From NCBI RefSeq assembly GCF_022808955.1, contig NZ_JAKZEY010000012.1, forward strand, positions 101,033-165,032: a DNA stretch of 64,000 bases, given 5' to 3'. The notes beneath the pieces are model-generated. The model did not search any database and had not been told where the DNA came from. It saw only the letters and a list, made by a program, of their open reading frames with translations. A program made the position numbers and the translations under genes. This document shows, piece by piece, positions 55,182 through 63,984 of this stretch; positions within the stretch are counted from its first letter, which is position 1, and each line of letters begins with the position of its first letter. Source of the stretch: Anaerococcus sp. AGMB09787 (GTDB lineage: Bacteria; Bacillota; Clostridia; Tissierellales; Peptoniphilaceae).

Positions 55182-56279
55182 ATGAAATTAGGAATCGTTG
55201 GTTTACCTAATGTAGGTAAGTCTACATTATTTAATGCCATTACAAAAGCTGGTGCCTTGGTTGCAAACTATCCCTTTGCAACAATAGACCCAAATGTTGG
55301 TTTGGTAAATGTACCGGATAAAAGATTAGATGTCTTAGCTGAAATGAGTAAGAGCAAGAAGATAGTCCCTGCAACAGTAGAATTTTATGATATAGCTGGT
55401 TTGGTTAAGGGAGCTTCTAAGGGTGAAGGTCTTGGTAATAAGTTTCTATCTAATATTAGAGAAACTGATGCTATAGTTGAAGTCCTAAGGTGCTTTGAAG
55501 ATCCAAACGTAACCCACGTTGATGGATCAGTTGATCCTCTAAGGGATATAGAAACCATCAACCTTGAGTTAATCCTATCTGACCTTGAACTAGTCGATAA
55601 AGTCTTAGAAAAAAGAGAAAAGATTGCAAGGTCTGACAAGAGCGCTCGAGCTGAAGTAGACCTTCTAAAAAGAATAAAGGAAGTCCTAGAAGAAGGAAAA
55701 TCTGCTAGAGTTCTAGACCTAAAGGATGAAGAAGTAAAGATGCTTAGGGCCTACCAACTACTTTCTTCTAAGCCTATTATCTATGTTTGCAATGTGAATG
55801 AAGAAGATGCAGCAAGTGAAGGTGAAGGCAATGCCTATGTAGATAAGGTTAGAGAATTTGCCAAAGAAGAGGGTGCTGAAGTTAGTGTAGTATCAGCTAA
55901 GATAGAAGAAGAGATTTCTCAAATTGACAATGACGAAGAAATAAATGAATTCTTAGAAATGATGGGTCTTAGTGAATCTGGAACAGATAAGGTTATTAGG
56001 GATTCATATAGGACATTAAATCAAATTTCCTTCCTAACTACAGGCGAAATGGAAACTAGGGCTTGGACTATACAAAAGGGAACTAAGGCAGTCGATGCAG
56101 CTGGCAAGATCCACTCAGACATTTCTAGAGGATTTATCAAGGCAGAGATAGTTTCTTATGAGAATTTAGTTGACCAAGGCTCCATCCACAAGGCCCAAGA
56201 AAATGGACTTTTGAGAATGGAAGGCAAGGACTATATCATGCAAGACGGTGATGTAGTTAACTTCAAGTTTAACGTTTAA
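55182..56279 (+). CDS. ychF: Ribosome-binding ATPase YchF (OLA1 family)
   Basis: 365-residue Obg-related ATPase. G1 loop [15 protein letters not shown], then [17 protein letters not shown]3 [20 protein letters not shown], the NVNEED replacement for NKxD that switches specificity to ATP, and a C-terminal TGS domain ([25 protein letters not shown], in two parts). Linked to stress and translation in other bacteria. It has its own promoter; tdk follows after four bases. Confidence 0.95.
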   Translation: MKLGIVGLPNVGKSTLFNAITKAGALVANYPFATIDPNVGLVNVPDKRLDVLAEMSKSKKIVPATVEFYDIAGLVKGASKGEGLGNKFLSNIRETDAIVEVLRCFEDPNVTHVDGSVDPLRDIETINLELILSDLELVDKVLEKREKIARSDKSARAEVDLLKRIKEVLEEGKSARVLDLKDEEVKMLRAYQLLSSKPIIYVCNVNEEDAASEGEGNAYVDKVREFAKEEGAEVSVVSAKIEEEISQIDNDEEINEFLEMMGLSESGTDKVIRDSYRTLNQISFLTTGEMETRAWTIQKGTKAVDAAGKIHSDISRGFIKAEIVSYENLVDQGSIHKAQENGLLRMEGKDYIMQDGDVVNFKFNV

Positions 56280-56283
56280 TATT

Positions 56284-56895
56284 ATGAAGAGAAAAGCAAA
56301 ATTAATAGTTCATACAGGATCAATGTTTTCTGGAAAGACTACTTCCCTATGGAGGGAGCTTTATAGGATGAAGATTGCCAACTATAAAATAGTTGCTTTC
56401 AAGCCATCTATTGATTCGAGATATGATGATAAAAAAATTGTAAGTCATGATAATTTGGAACTTGATGCTATAAAGATTGAAGACCTTAGTGAGATGCTAG
56501 ATTATACCAAGCAAAATGACCTTGATTGTATAGGAATAGATGAAGTCCAATTCTTTCCAAACCCACCTAAGGAAGTTGTAGAAATTTTCCAAAAACTCTT
56601 AGCTATGAATATAACTATTGTAGTTTCTGGACTTGATATGGACTATATGGCTAGGCCCTTTGAAATTATGAAAGAAATCATGCCTATTGCTGATGAACTA
56701 ATCAAGCACCACGCTATATGTGCATCATGTGGAGATGATGCCTGGGTTTCCTACAAAAAGTCAACAGATGAAACAAGAATTCAAATAGGTTCCAAGGACC
56801 TCTACGAGCCCTTGTGTAGGTCTTGTTACGATAAAAAAATGAAGGTAAGAGAAAAAACTAAAAATCAAATAACCCTTGATGATTATAATAAGTAA
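56284..56895 (+). CDS. tdk: Thymidine kinase
   Basis: Salvage kinase for thymidine/deoxyuridine, type II. 203 residues. P-loop HTGSMFSGKTTSLWREL (residues 12-19 hold GSMFSGKT), Walker B GIDEVQFF, lasso VVSGLDMDYMARPF, and a zinc site formed by CASC and CRSC pairs. No ribosome binding site of note beyond the closing region of ychF, so translation is probably coupled. A terminator overlaps its last codons. Confidence 0.95.
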   Translation: MKRKAKLIVHTGSMFSGKTTSLWRELYRMKIANYKIVAFKPSIDSRYDDKKIVSHDNLELDAIKIEDLSEMLDYTKQNDLDCIGIDEVQFFPNPPKEVVEIFQKLLAMNITIVVSGLDMDYMARPFEIMKEIMPIADELIKHHAICASCGDDAWVSYKKSTDETRIQIGSKDLYEPLCRSCYDKKMKVREKTKNQITLDDYNK

Positions 56896-56922
56896 GAGCT
56901 GAAGATAACCCCAGCTCTTTTT
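56894..56922. terminator. Terminator between tdk and map
   Basis: AAGAGCTG pairs perfectly with CAGCTCTT over a ten-base loop, then TTTT. The stem begins in the tdk stop codon region. Confidence 0.85.
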
Positions 56923-56933
56923 CTATTGCTTTT

Positions 56934-57749
56934 TTACAAGTATTTTGCTTTATAGTTATCTATATATTTGATATCTTCTTCCGTTAATTCATATAGGTCT
57001 TGGTTGGTAATAACTTCAGGGCCGTCTTCATGGATAATTAGTTGGTGTTCAAATTGTGATACCATAGAACCATCCCTAGTTCTAGCTGTCCAACCATTAT
57101 CGTCAACTTGCATTTTCCAATCTCCTACAGCAATCATAGGCTCTATAGTAAAGACCATTCCTGCTTGGATTCTTGGTCCCCTACCTGCCTTACCATAGTG
57201 GGGAACTTGTGGGTCTTCATGCATTTCTTTGCCTATACCATGACCAATAAAGTCCCTTATGACAGAAAAGCCATTTTCTCCCTCTACATATTCTTGGATA
57301 GCATGACCTATATCCCCTATCCTATTGCCTACCTTGGCAGCTGCTACTCCCCTATTTAGGCATTCTAGGTCAACATCTACTAGCCTTTGGTTTTCTTCGC
57401 TCATTTCTCCGATTGTGTAGGTCCAGCAAGAATCTGCAAGGCCTCCATCATATTCTATAACATTATCTATAGATACAATGTCTCCTTCTTTTAGTACATA
57501 ATCTGATGGGAAACCATGGCATATCTCATCATTTACAGAGATACAAAGGGTATAGGGAAAGCCAGAATAACCAAGTTGGGCAGGGATAGCTTTTTTGTGA
57601 TCTACTATAAACTTATTGGCAAATTTATCAAGGTCAAGGGTAGTTATTCCTTCCCTAATAACTCTCTTTAAGGCAAGGTGGGTTTGGCACAAAATCTCTG
57701 CTGCACCTCTCATTTTTTCAAAATCTTTTTCTGTATATAATCTAATCAA
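56934..57749 (-). CDS. map: Methionine aminopeptidase, type I
   Basis: Removes initiator Met. 271 residues, slightly longer than the usual 250 or so. Metal ligands are in place: Asp in VSIDNVIEYDGGLADSCW (both aspartates, 11 apart as in E. coli), His in GHGIGKEMHEDPQVPHYG, Glu in FTIEPMIAVG, and Glu in QFEHQLIIHEDGPEV. Single minus-strand gene; the usual map-secY-infA neighbours are absent, so this may be a second, stand-alone copy. Confidence 0.95.
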   Translation of the reverse strand: MIRLYTEKDFEKMRGAAEILCQTHLALKRVIREGITTLDLDKFANKFIVDHKKAIPAQLGYSGFPYTLCISVNDEICHGFPSDYVLKEGDIVSIDNVIEYDGGLADSCWTYTIGEMSEENQRLVDVDLECLNRGVAAAKVGNRIGDIGHAIQEYVEGENGFSVIRDFIGHGIGKEMHEDPQVPHYGKAGRGPRIQAGMVFTIEPMIAVGDWKMQVDDNGWTARTRDGSMVSQFEHQLIIHEDGPEVITNQDLYELTEEDIKYIDNYKAKYL

Positions 57750-57766
57750 TATATCATCCTTTCTAT

Positions 57767-57792
57767 AAGAAAATAAGGACGCCTAAGCGCCC
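57767..57792 (-). terminator. Terminator after the nitroreductase
   Basis: On the minus strand GGGCGC-TTAG-GCGTCC (six pairs, one G-U) followed by TTATTTTC. Confidence 0.65.
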
Positions 57793-57806
57793 ATATGGTT
57801 TTCACT

Positions 57807-58613
57807 TTACAAGTTTTTGCTAGCTATATAGGTATATATTTCTCCTGAAATTTTAGGTTCGATGTCCCACTTAGTGTTTGAAGAAATATTCTTACCTAAC
57901 TCATCTATATAGTACATTATGATACCAGCATCAATCAAGCTATTATTGCCCTTGAAGTCTTCTATATAAATTGATAGTTTATCATCTGTTAGTAAAAATC
58001 TCCAAGGTTGACTGTTGTATGATGATGGAGCATACTTAGCATAGTTAAAGATCTCGTTTATTCCTCTTTGTTCAAGTTGTTCATCTGTTGCAGGATTATC
58101 AAATGAATCAATAAATACTATATCGCTATTTGCAATCCTATCTGTGTATTTGTGGTCATTCTTTTTGGTTTTTAGTGGATAGCCTATAGCAAGAATAGCA
58201 GGAATATCTCCACTAGCACCTGTAAATAATGGGTATAGATCTTCATTTACAACATCGCCTAGACTAATCCAGCATGAGCCAATTCCCATCTCATCTGCAA
58301 AGGTTATGAATTTTTCAATTAGGTAAGCCCCTTCTACTAGGCTTTTTGGCTCATCATTTAGGACACTTAGACTTATATATGAAGGAGCCTTGATCATAAT
58401 TCCACCATATCCAGCTAGTCCTTGAAGTCCCTTATAAATTTCATCGCCGTTTTTTGCGATAAATAGCCTAACGTTAGCTCCACTAACTAAAGTTGCATTT
58501 TCTAAAAATTCATTAATTTTATTTAAATCACTATTACTTACTTCTTTGTCTTTAAATTCTCTTGTTGAAGTTCTTGATTTCAAAAAATTTGTTGTTAACA
58601 TCATATCCCCCAT
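57807..58613 (-). CDS. Nitroreductase-family flavoprotein
   Basis: 268 residues. Two nitroreductase half-domains are recognisable: FLKSRTSTREFKDKEVS near the N-terminus (phosphate/FMN arginine cluster) and NYAKYAPSSYNSQPWRFLLT in the second half, with GIGSCWISLG in between. It resembles the putative TM-nitroreductase group rather than classic NfsB. Probably binds FMN and reduces quinones or nitro compounds; substrate unknown. The start is ambiguous: ATG at 58613 or the ATG-ATG pair at 58604/58601 behind GGGGGA. Confidence 0.8.
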   Translation of the reverse strand: MGDMMLTTNFLKSRTSTREFKDKEVSNSDLNKINEFLENATLVSGANVRLFIAKNGDEIYKGLQGLAGYGGIMIKAPSYISLSVLNDEPKSLVEGAYLIEKFITFADEMGIGSCWISLGDVVNEDLYPLFTGASGDIPAILAIGYPLKTKKNDHKYTDRIANSDIVFIDSFDNPATDEQLEQRGINEIFNYAKYAPSSYNSQPWRFLLTDDKLSIYIEDFKGNNSLIDAGIIMYYIDELGKNISSNTKWDIEPKISGEIYTYIASKNL

Positions 58614-58630
58614 ATTATTCTCTTATATAT

Positions 58631-58639
58631 ATTTTACCA
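58631..58639 (-). promoter_or_regulatory. Extended -10 promoter for the nitroreductase
   Basis: Minus strand TGGTAAAAT; no clear -35. It lies back-to-back with the -10 of the helicase gene at 58659. Confidence 0.5.
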
Positions 58640-58658
58640 TAAATTTTCTTAATTTATA

Positions 58659-58667
58659 TGATAAAAT
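58659..58667 (+). promoter_or_regulatory. Extended -10 promoter placing transcription start at the helicase ATG
   Basis: TGATAAAAT (58659-58667). The expected start point, about seven bases downstream, coincides with the ATG at 58674, and no ribosome binding site lies upstream. Confidence 0.5.
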
Positions 58668-58673
58668 AGATAT

Positions 58674-60464
58674 ATGAAAATAACAGACGAACAAAGACGA
58701 GTAATTCAAGAAAAACAAGGACCAATTTTAGTCTTGGCAGGCCCAGGTGCTGGTAAAACTACGACTCTTTTGGAGAGGATTAACTACCTAGCCCAAGAAG
58801 TTGATCCATCAAAAATCCTAACACTTACTTTCTCCAAGGCCCAGGCTCAAGATATGAGGGAAAGGTTTAAGGGAAATAAGTCTAACTTCATGACAATCCA
58901 TGCCTTTTGCTACCTAATTATTCGAAATTTCTTGAAGAAATATAATAGGGAGATTAGGCTTCTTGAGACTGATGACTCTTATAATAAATACGACCTAGTT
59001 AAAAAGATTTATTATGAGATTAATAACAAGAAAATATCTAGTGAAGACTTGAGGGAGTTTTTCTCTAAAATCTCCTATATGAAAAATGCCATGCTAGAAG
59101 AAGCTTATCTTAAAAAGCTTAGAATTAAAAATGCCTTAGCAATCTATAGGACTTATGAAGATTTCAAAAGAGAGCATTTCTTCATAGACTTTGACGATAT
59201 GCAAGTACTTGCCCTTGACTTAATTGACAATAACAAGGCCCTACTGAGCTCTATTAGAAGAAGGTATGACTACATTCAAGTCGATGAAGGGCAAGATACC
59301 TCCCTAATCCAATTTAAAATAATAGAACAAATCGCCCAGCCCAAAAATAACTTGCTTATAGTAGCTGATGATGACCAATCAATTTATTCCTTTAGGGCAG
59401 CTGATGTATCCTACCTACTAAATTTTAAAAAAACTTACCCTGATGGAAAAATTTTGACCCTAAGAGAAAACCATAGGTCCACCCAAGCAATTGTTACAAG
59501 GTCTCAAGACTTCATAAAGACCAATAAGCATAGGTATGAAAAGGACCTCTTTACAAAAAATTATAATAAAAGCCAGGTAGAAGTAAAGGTTCTGAAGGAT
59601 GTCTTTGACCAATATAACTTTATAAAAAAGAACCTAGACCCTAATAGTAAAAACGCCATCTTATTTAGAAATAATATCCAAGCCATCAATATCCTTTCCT
59701 TTCTTATGGAAGATAAGATACCCTTTACCTACAAATTTTCGGAGAAGGACTTTTTCGATTCAAAAATTATTAATGACTTTTTCGAAATTATTAGATTTTC
59801 TGAAGATTTTTATGATAGGGAGAGCTTTTCTGAAATCTACTACAAGATAGAAAGCTACCTTAGTAAGGATGATATAAAAAAACTAGACTATAAGGGTATT
59901 AACCAAAGTGTTTTTGATTTTTACTATAGGGAGGGACTTCCTGATTCTAAATTGGATAGGCTGATAGAGAGAGAAAAGCAGCTTAACCATATAAGAAATA
60001 TGAGCCTTGATAGGAAGATTAATTATATCTACAAGTATATGGGATATAAGTCATATATTACTGGCTTTTCTAACAAATATAGGGAAGAAATTGTAAACAA
60101 GGATCTTTTTATCGAATCCCTTGTGAATTTTACTAAGGGTCTAAAGACCTTGGATGAGTTTTATGGGAAACTAGAAAACCTTAATGAGTTAAAAAATGAC
60201 GAAGATTCAACCCTTACCCTTTCAACTATCCATAGGTCCAAGGGACTAGAGTATGATAATGTTTTTGTAATAAACCTTAATGAAAATGAATTTCCTATGT
60301 TAATAGGAGATAATCTTGATGAGAAAATAGAAGAAGAAAGACGACTCATGTATGTAGCCATGACCAGGGCAAAGACTAATCTCTACCTCCTCTCCTTCAA
60401 AAAAAGAGGCAGAGAAAATCTAAATCCATCAGTATTTATAAAAGAAATTAAGGGTCTCTCCTAG
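58674..60464 (+). CDS. UvrD/Rep-family DNA helicase, second copy (short)
   Basis: 596-residue SF1A helicase, shorter than PcrA. Motifs: Q motif DEQRRVIQ, Walker A AGPGAGKTTT (23-31), TFSKAQAQDMRERF, Walker B IQVDEGQDTS, DDDQSIYSFRAADVSYL, LRENHRST, STIHRSKGLEYDNVFVINL and EEERRLMYVAMTRAK. It lacks the PcrA C-terminal Tudor tail. The start has no Shine-Dalgarno and may be read leaderless. Convergent with folC, overlapping by four bases. Role beyond general repair or recombination unknown. Confidence 0.9.
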   Translation: MKITDEQRRVIQEKQGPILVLAGPGAGKTTTLLERINYLAQEVDPSKILTLTFSKAQAQDMRERFKGNKSNFMTIHAFCYLIIRNFLKKYNREIRLLETDDSYNKYDLVKKIYYEINNKKISSEDLREFFSKISYMKNAMLEEAYLKKLRIKNALAIYRTYEDFKREHFFIDFDDMQVLALDLIDNNKALLSSIRRRYDYIQVDEGQDTSLIQFKIIEQIAQPKNNLLIVADDDQSIYSFRAADVSYLLNFKKTYPDGKILTLRENHRSTQAIVTRSQDFIKTNKHRYEKDLFTKNYNKSQVEVKVLKDVFDQYNFIKKNLDPNSKNAILFRNNIQAINILSFLMEDKIPFTYKFSEKDFFDSKIINDFFEIIRFSEDFYDRESFSEIYYKIESYLSKDDIKKLDYKGINQSVFDFYYREGLPDSKLDRLIEREKQLNHIRNMSLDRKINYIYKYMGYKSYITGFSNKYREEIVNKDLFIESLVNFTKGLKTLDEFYGKLENLNELKNDEDSTLTLSTIHRSKGLEYDNVFVINLNENEFPMLIGDNLDEKIEEERRLMYVAMTRAKTNLYLLSFKKRGRENLNPSVFIKEIKGLS

Positions 60465-61732
60465 CTTTGGAGAGACTTGTTATATTTTAATATTTCTCCT
60501 ATGAGATAAAGTGACCCACACCATAGAATTAGATCAGATGATTTAGCTTCATTCACACTATAATCATAGGCTTCCTTGAAGGATTTAAATTGTTTAACAC
60601 TAGAGGAGCTTTTTGAAACTACTTCATACAATTCTTCCACTTCAAAGGCCCTTTTATTATCAGGTATTTCTGTTACTACAATTTCATCTGCTACTTCTGA
60701 GATTTTATTTATTATATAATTGTAGTCCTTATCTTTTAGGACAGAAAAGCAGACTATTAGCCTATCATACTTATATGTTTTGATTGACTCAAGTAAAGAA
60801 TCTATGGCCTCCCTATTATGGGACCCATCTACTAAAATTTTGGGATTTTGAGATATTTCTTCAAGTCTACCAGGATTTCTACTTGTTAAAATTCCTTGGT
60901 AAATGTCTTCTCTTGATAGGGAAAATTCATCCTTAAAGTAGTCTAGAACCATTAAGGCAAGACTTGCATTATAGACTTGGTGAAGACCTATTAGCTTGGT
61001 TTTAACATGGTCATAGGTCCTAAATGAAAATATATTTTGACCTTCTGAAAGGCTTTCTATGACTACTTCGTCCTTACTAAAGGTATAGATCTCGCTAGAT
61101 GTTTCCTTGGCCTTATCATAAAATATATCTCTTATACTGCCATCTTTTGGATAAAGAAAGACAAGGGCCTTTTCCTTGATTATGCCAGCCTTATTTTGAG
61201 CAATTTCTTCAAGGCTGTCACCTAGGATATCAGTATGGTCCATGGATATGGTAGTTATTACTGATGCTATAGGATGTTTGATTACATTGGTAGAATCTAG
61301 TGTACCACCAAGACCAACTTCTACTACAGCTACATCTACATGATTTTCATAAAAATATATGTACATAACAGCAGTTAATACTTCGAAGTAAGAATTATGG
61401 AGTCCCTTATTATCAAGCTCTTCTAGGGGTCCCTTTAGCCTATCCAAAATACCCCCAAAGTCCTCATCAGAGATATTTTCTCCATTTATTTGAATGGTTT
61501 CATTTATCTCAGTCATATAGGGACTTGTAAAAAGACCTACCCTATTTTTCCTAGTTAAGGTATTAGCAATAAAATTTGACACAGATCCCTTGCCATTTGT
61601 ACCTCCTACATGAATGACCTTTATTTTGTCTTGGGGATTGTCAAAATATTCTAAAAGTTTTTTAATTTTTTCTAAGCTATGTCCACCCGAAGTTGAACCT
61701 CTATTTATTATAAAATCGTAGAAATTCTTCAT
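60461..61732 (-). CDS. folC: Folylpolyglutamate synthase / dihydrofolate synthase
   Basis: Adds glutamate to folates. 423 residues of the Mur-ligase fold: ATP loop HVGGTNGKGSVSNFIANTL (P-loop 43-50), LFTSPYMTEINETIQING, DVAVVEVGLGGTLDSTNVI, TTISMDHTDILGDSLEEIAQNKAGI (in parts), and VDGSHNREAIDSLL. No other folate genes nearby. It ends within the helicase gene on the opposite strand, with no room for a separate terminator. Confidence 0.94.
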   Translation of the reverse strand: MKNFYDFIINRGSTSGGHSLEKIKKLLEYFDNPQDKIKVIHVGGTNGKGSVSNFIANTLTRKNRVGLFTSPYMTEINETIQINGENISDEDFGGILDRLKGPLEELDNKGLHNSYFEVLTAVMYIYFYENHVDVAVVEVGLGGTLDSTNVIKHPIASVITTISMDHTDILGDSLEEIAQNKAGIIKEKALVFLYPKDGSIRDIFYDKAKETSSEIYTFSKDEVVIESLSEGQNIFSFRTYDHVKTKLIGLHQVYNASLALMVLDYFKDEFSLSREDIYQGILTSRNPGRLEEISQNPKILVDGSHNREAIDSLLESIKTYKYDRLIVCFSVLKDKDYNYIINKISEVADEIVVTEIPDNKRAFEVEELYEVVSKSSSSVKQFKSFKEAYDYSVNEAKSSDLILWCGSLYLIGEILKYNKSLQS

Positions 61733-61791
61733 AAGAATATTCTACCCTTCCCTAGGCTAAATAACAGGTATAGTCTAAATTGGAGGTAATA

Positions 61792-62505
61792 ATGACTAAG
61801 ACGAGGAGAAATCATTACTTGGATACCTTTAGAGGATTTACAGTAATATCAATGGTATTTTTTCACCTACTATATAATATAAATTATTATAGGCCCATAG
61901 GATGGTACAATGGGACCCTTACCAATAAAATCTGGCAATTATCCATAGCTATTTCTTTTTTTATGATTTCGGCAGTAACTTCTACTATTCTTTCAAGGGA
62001 GAAAAATATAAAAAGAGGAATCAAAACTTCTATCTTGGGCTTTGCTATAAGTCTAGTAACCTACATTTTTGCCAGGGACCAACTTATAGTATGGGGAGTA
62101 CTTAATGGGATAGGAATATCTATGATTATAGGGGGACTTTTACAAGGAAGGATTAATTTTTCCCTAAAAACATCACTTATCTTCATAATTTTATTTGCCT
62201 TAACCTACAATATGAATAAATACGGACTATATAGATTTAATTTTTTTAAATTACTATATGACAAGAACTTATTTTTCTTGGGATTTCCAAGTGCTAACTT
62301 TTATTCAACTGACTATTTCCCTATCATTCCTTGGACTTTTATATATCTTTCAGGCCTTGGAATAGGTAAGTACTTAAAGAGTAAAAATCTCCTAGGGCCT
62401 AGAGGATCAAACAATCCGCTAGCCTTTATCGGTAGACACGCTATGGTTATTTACTTGGCCCACCAGATAGTTCTCTATCCTTTGGTAAGTATATTTATGG
62501 CATAA
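61792..62505 (+). CDS. Heparan-alpha-glucosaminide N-acetyltransferase-like membrane protein (DUF1624)
   Basis: 237 residues, largely hydrophobic with about six or seven helices. The N-terminal signature RRNHYLDTFRGFTVISMVFFHLLYN matches the DUF1624/HGSNAT-like acyltransferase group, with a conserved Arg-Gly and His in the first helix. PIIPWTFIYLSGLGIG and RHAMVIYLAHQ follow. The ATG at 61792 has GGAGG seven bases upstream; an in-frame TTG at 61780 overlaps that site. It probably transfers an acetyl group across the membrane onto a sugar or wall component; substrate unknown. Confidence 0.8.
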   Translation: MTKTRRNHYLDTFRGFTVISMVFFHLLYNINYYRPIGWYNGTLTNKIWQLSIAISFFMISAVTSTILSREKNIKRGIKTSILGFAISLVTYIFARDQLIVWGVLNGIGISMIIGGLLQGRINFSLKTSLIFIILFALTYNMNKYGLYRFNFFKLLYDKNLFFLGFPSANFYSTDYFPIIPWTFIYLSGLGIGKYLKSKNLLGPRGSNNPLAFIGRHAMVIYLAHQIVLYPLVSIFMA

Positions 62506-62506
62506 A

Positions 62507-62532
62507 AAAGGCTTATGGCAAAAACCATAAGC
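62507..62532. terminator. Terminator between DUF1624-like and DUF4230 genes
   Basis: GCTTATGG pairs perfectly with CCATAAGC over a six-base loop; the minus strand reads into CTTTTTT, so it mainly ends the DUF4230 transcript. Confidence 0.85.
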
Positions 62533-62538
62533 TCCTTA

Positions 62539-63141
62539 CTATTTTATATTTACTTGGTATTCTTCAGCTATAATAGGATTTATATTTAGGATATCTATTA
62601 CAGCTTGCTTGGATCTTTCTTCTGCTTGGTCCAAGAATCCCTTTTCTATCATATCATTTTCGACTTTTTTCATTTCAGCAACTCTAAATTGTTGGAAATC
62701 TTCTATCTTGAATTGATTGAAAATTGAATTTTTTTCATCAAAGATAGTTAGGCTATCTTCGTCGATTTGGTGGGATAAAATCTTTGCCTCAGGCATGGTG
62801 ATATTTATCTTTTTGCCCTTGTTATCAACATTTACCTCAACTTCATCCAAATCAATTCCTGCACTTAAATTTCCATCATAAGAAATTATAAATTTCTTCA
62901 ATGTGAATGGGATTTTTACTCCATAAAATTCATTTTCATTCTCAAAGGACCCTACATTTGTATAGGTATATTTTAGTGTTGTAAGTTCCTTTACATCTTG
63001 AAGTTGCTCCAAGACTATATCTGAGCTTATCTCTGGTTTTGCATTAAAGACACCTGCCTTCATACCCAAGAAATAAGATCCAAATACAAGGACTACTAGG
63101 CCTACAAGAATAATAATTCCCTTTTTTACTTTACTCTTCAT
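62539..63141 (-). CDS. DUF4230 membrane-anchored protein
   Basis: 200 residues: basic N-terminus (KSKVKKG), one helix (about 8-28, IIILVGLVVLVFGSYFLGMK), then an extracellular domain with VLEQLQDVKELTTLKYTYTNVG and GVKIPFTLKKFIISYDGNLSAGIDLDEV (in parts), typical of DUF4230. The C-terminal half is helical (FRVAEMKKVENDMIEKGF). Function not known in the literature I can name. It overlaps trmB by 11 bases on the same strand, so it is translated after it. Confidence 0.75.
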   Translation of the reverse strand: MKSKVKKGIIILVGLVVLVFGSYFLGMKAGVFNAKPEISSDIVLEQLQDVKELTTLKYTYTNVGSFENENEFYGVKIPFTLKKFIISYDGNLSAGIDLDEVEVNVDNKGKKINITMPEAKILSHQIDEDSLTIFDEKNSIFNQFKIEDFQQFRVAEMKKVENDMIEKGFLDQAEERSKQAVIDILNINPIIAEEYQVNIK

Positions 63142-63778
63142 TTACATCTCCTTTGTTAAACTTTGCCCTTACATAATATATAGGCATGCCCCTCTTTCTA
63201 AACTTATCTTCATATTCAGAGCTAATAGATTTTTCGTAAGCTAAATCCCTATCAATTTCCAAAATATCCATATTAAAATCTTCAAAATATTCAATACTTG
63301 CATCAAAGAAATCTTCATTATCGGTCTTTAATTCAAGAATTGCTTGGTCTTTTATTATATTAATATACCTGTCCAAAAACCTCTTATGAGATAATCTTCT
63401 TTTGTGATGGCGTTTTTTGGGCCAAGGGGTAGAAAAATTGAGGTAGATCTTAGAAATATCTCCATTAGAAAAAATATCTTCTAGATCTTCTGCCTTTCCT
63501 ATCAAGCCCCTAACATTAGTAAGTTTATTATCTAAAATCTTCCTAGAGGCAACGACGAAGGCATTGGTATTCATTTCCAAGGCAAGGAAATTAGTGGCTG
63601 GATTAGCCAAGGCTTTCTTGCAAATAAAATCACCCCTACCAGCGCCTATTTCAAGCTCAATAGGTCTATTATTGCCAAAGACTTCCTGCCACTTACCCTT
63701 ATATCTTCCACCATCAAAAAATACATATTCATTTTCTTCCATCTCTGGAATAGCATTTGGTTTATGTCTTAATCTCAT
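63131..63778 (-). CDS. trmB: tRNA (guanine-N7-)-methyltransferase
   Basis: Methylates G46 in tRNA using SAM. 215 residues. The SAM site is IELEIGAGRGDFICKKA; ALEMNTNAFVVASRKI follows. The catalytic region is YLNFSTPWPKKRHHKRRLSHKRFLD, with the family's P-W-x-K-x-H block. The substrate lobe has LKTDNEDFF. AAAGGAAGAAT-like sequence precedes the ATG. It heads the short minus-strand transcript with DUF4230. Confidence 0.95.
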   Translation of the reverse strand: MRLRHKPNAIPEMEENEYVFFDGGRYKGKWQEVFGNNRPIELEIGAGRGDFICKKALANPATNFLALEMNTNAFVVASRKILDNKLTNVRGLIGKAEDLEDIFSNGDISKIYLNFSTPWPKKRHHKRRLSHKRFLDRYINIIKDQAILELKTDNEDFFDASIEYFEDFNMDILEIDRDLAYEKSISSEYEDKFRKRGMPIYYVRAKFNKGDVNEE

Positions 63779-63838
63779 ATTCTTCCTTTTCTTAACTACA
63801 ATATTTACTTATGTAAAACTAATTTTGTAGTCAATATT

Positions 63839-63847
63839 ATTTTACCA
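63839..63847 (-). promoter_or_regulatory. Extended -10 promoter for trmB-DUF4230
   Basis: Minus strand TGGTAAAAT, about 60 bases before trmB; the flanking 13 bases (ATTTTACCATAAA on the plus strand) are identical to the nitroreductase promoter region at 58631. Confidence 0.5.
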
Positions 63848-63984
63848 TAAAATTTAAGTTTTTAAACACTTTGCCTTTAATAATATAATCTTTACCAACA
63901 ATTAATTCAAGTTTAGATTTATTTATATTATTTTTTTGCTTTTAGATATTAATAAAAATAATATTGACTTTTTCTACAAAAATA

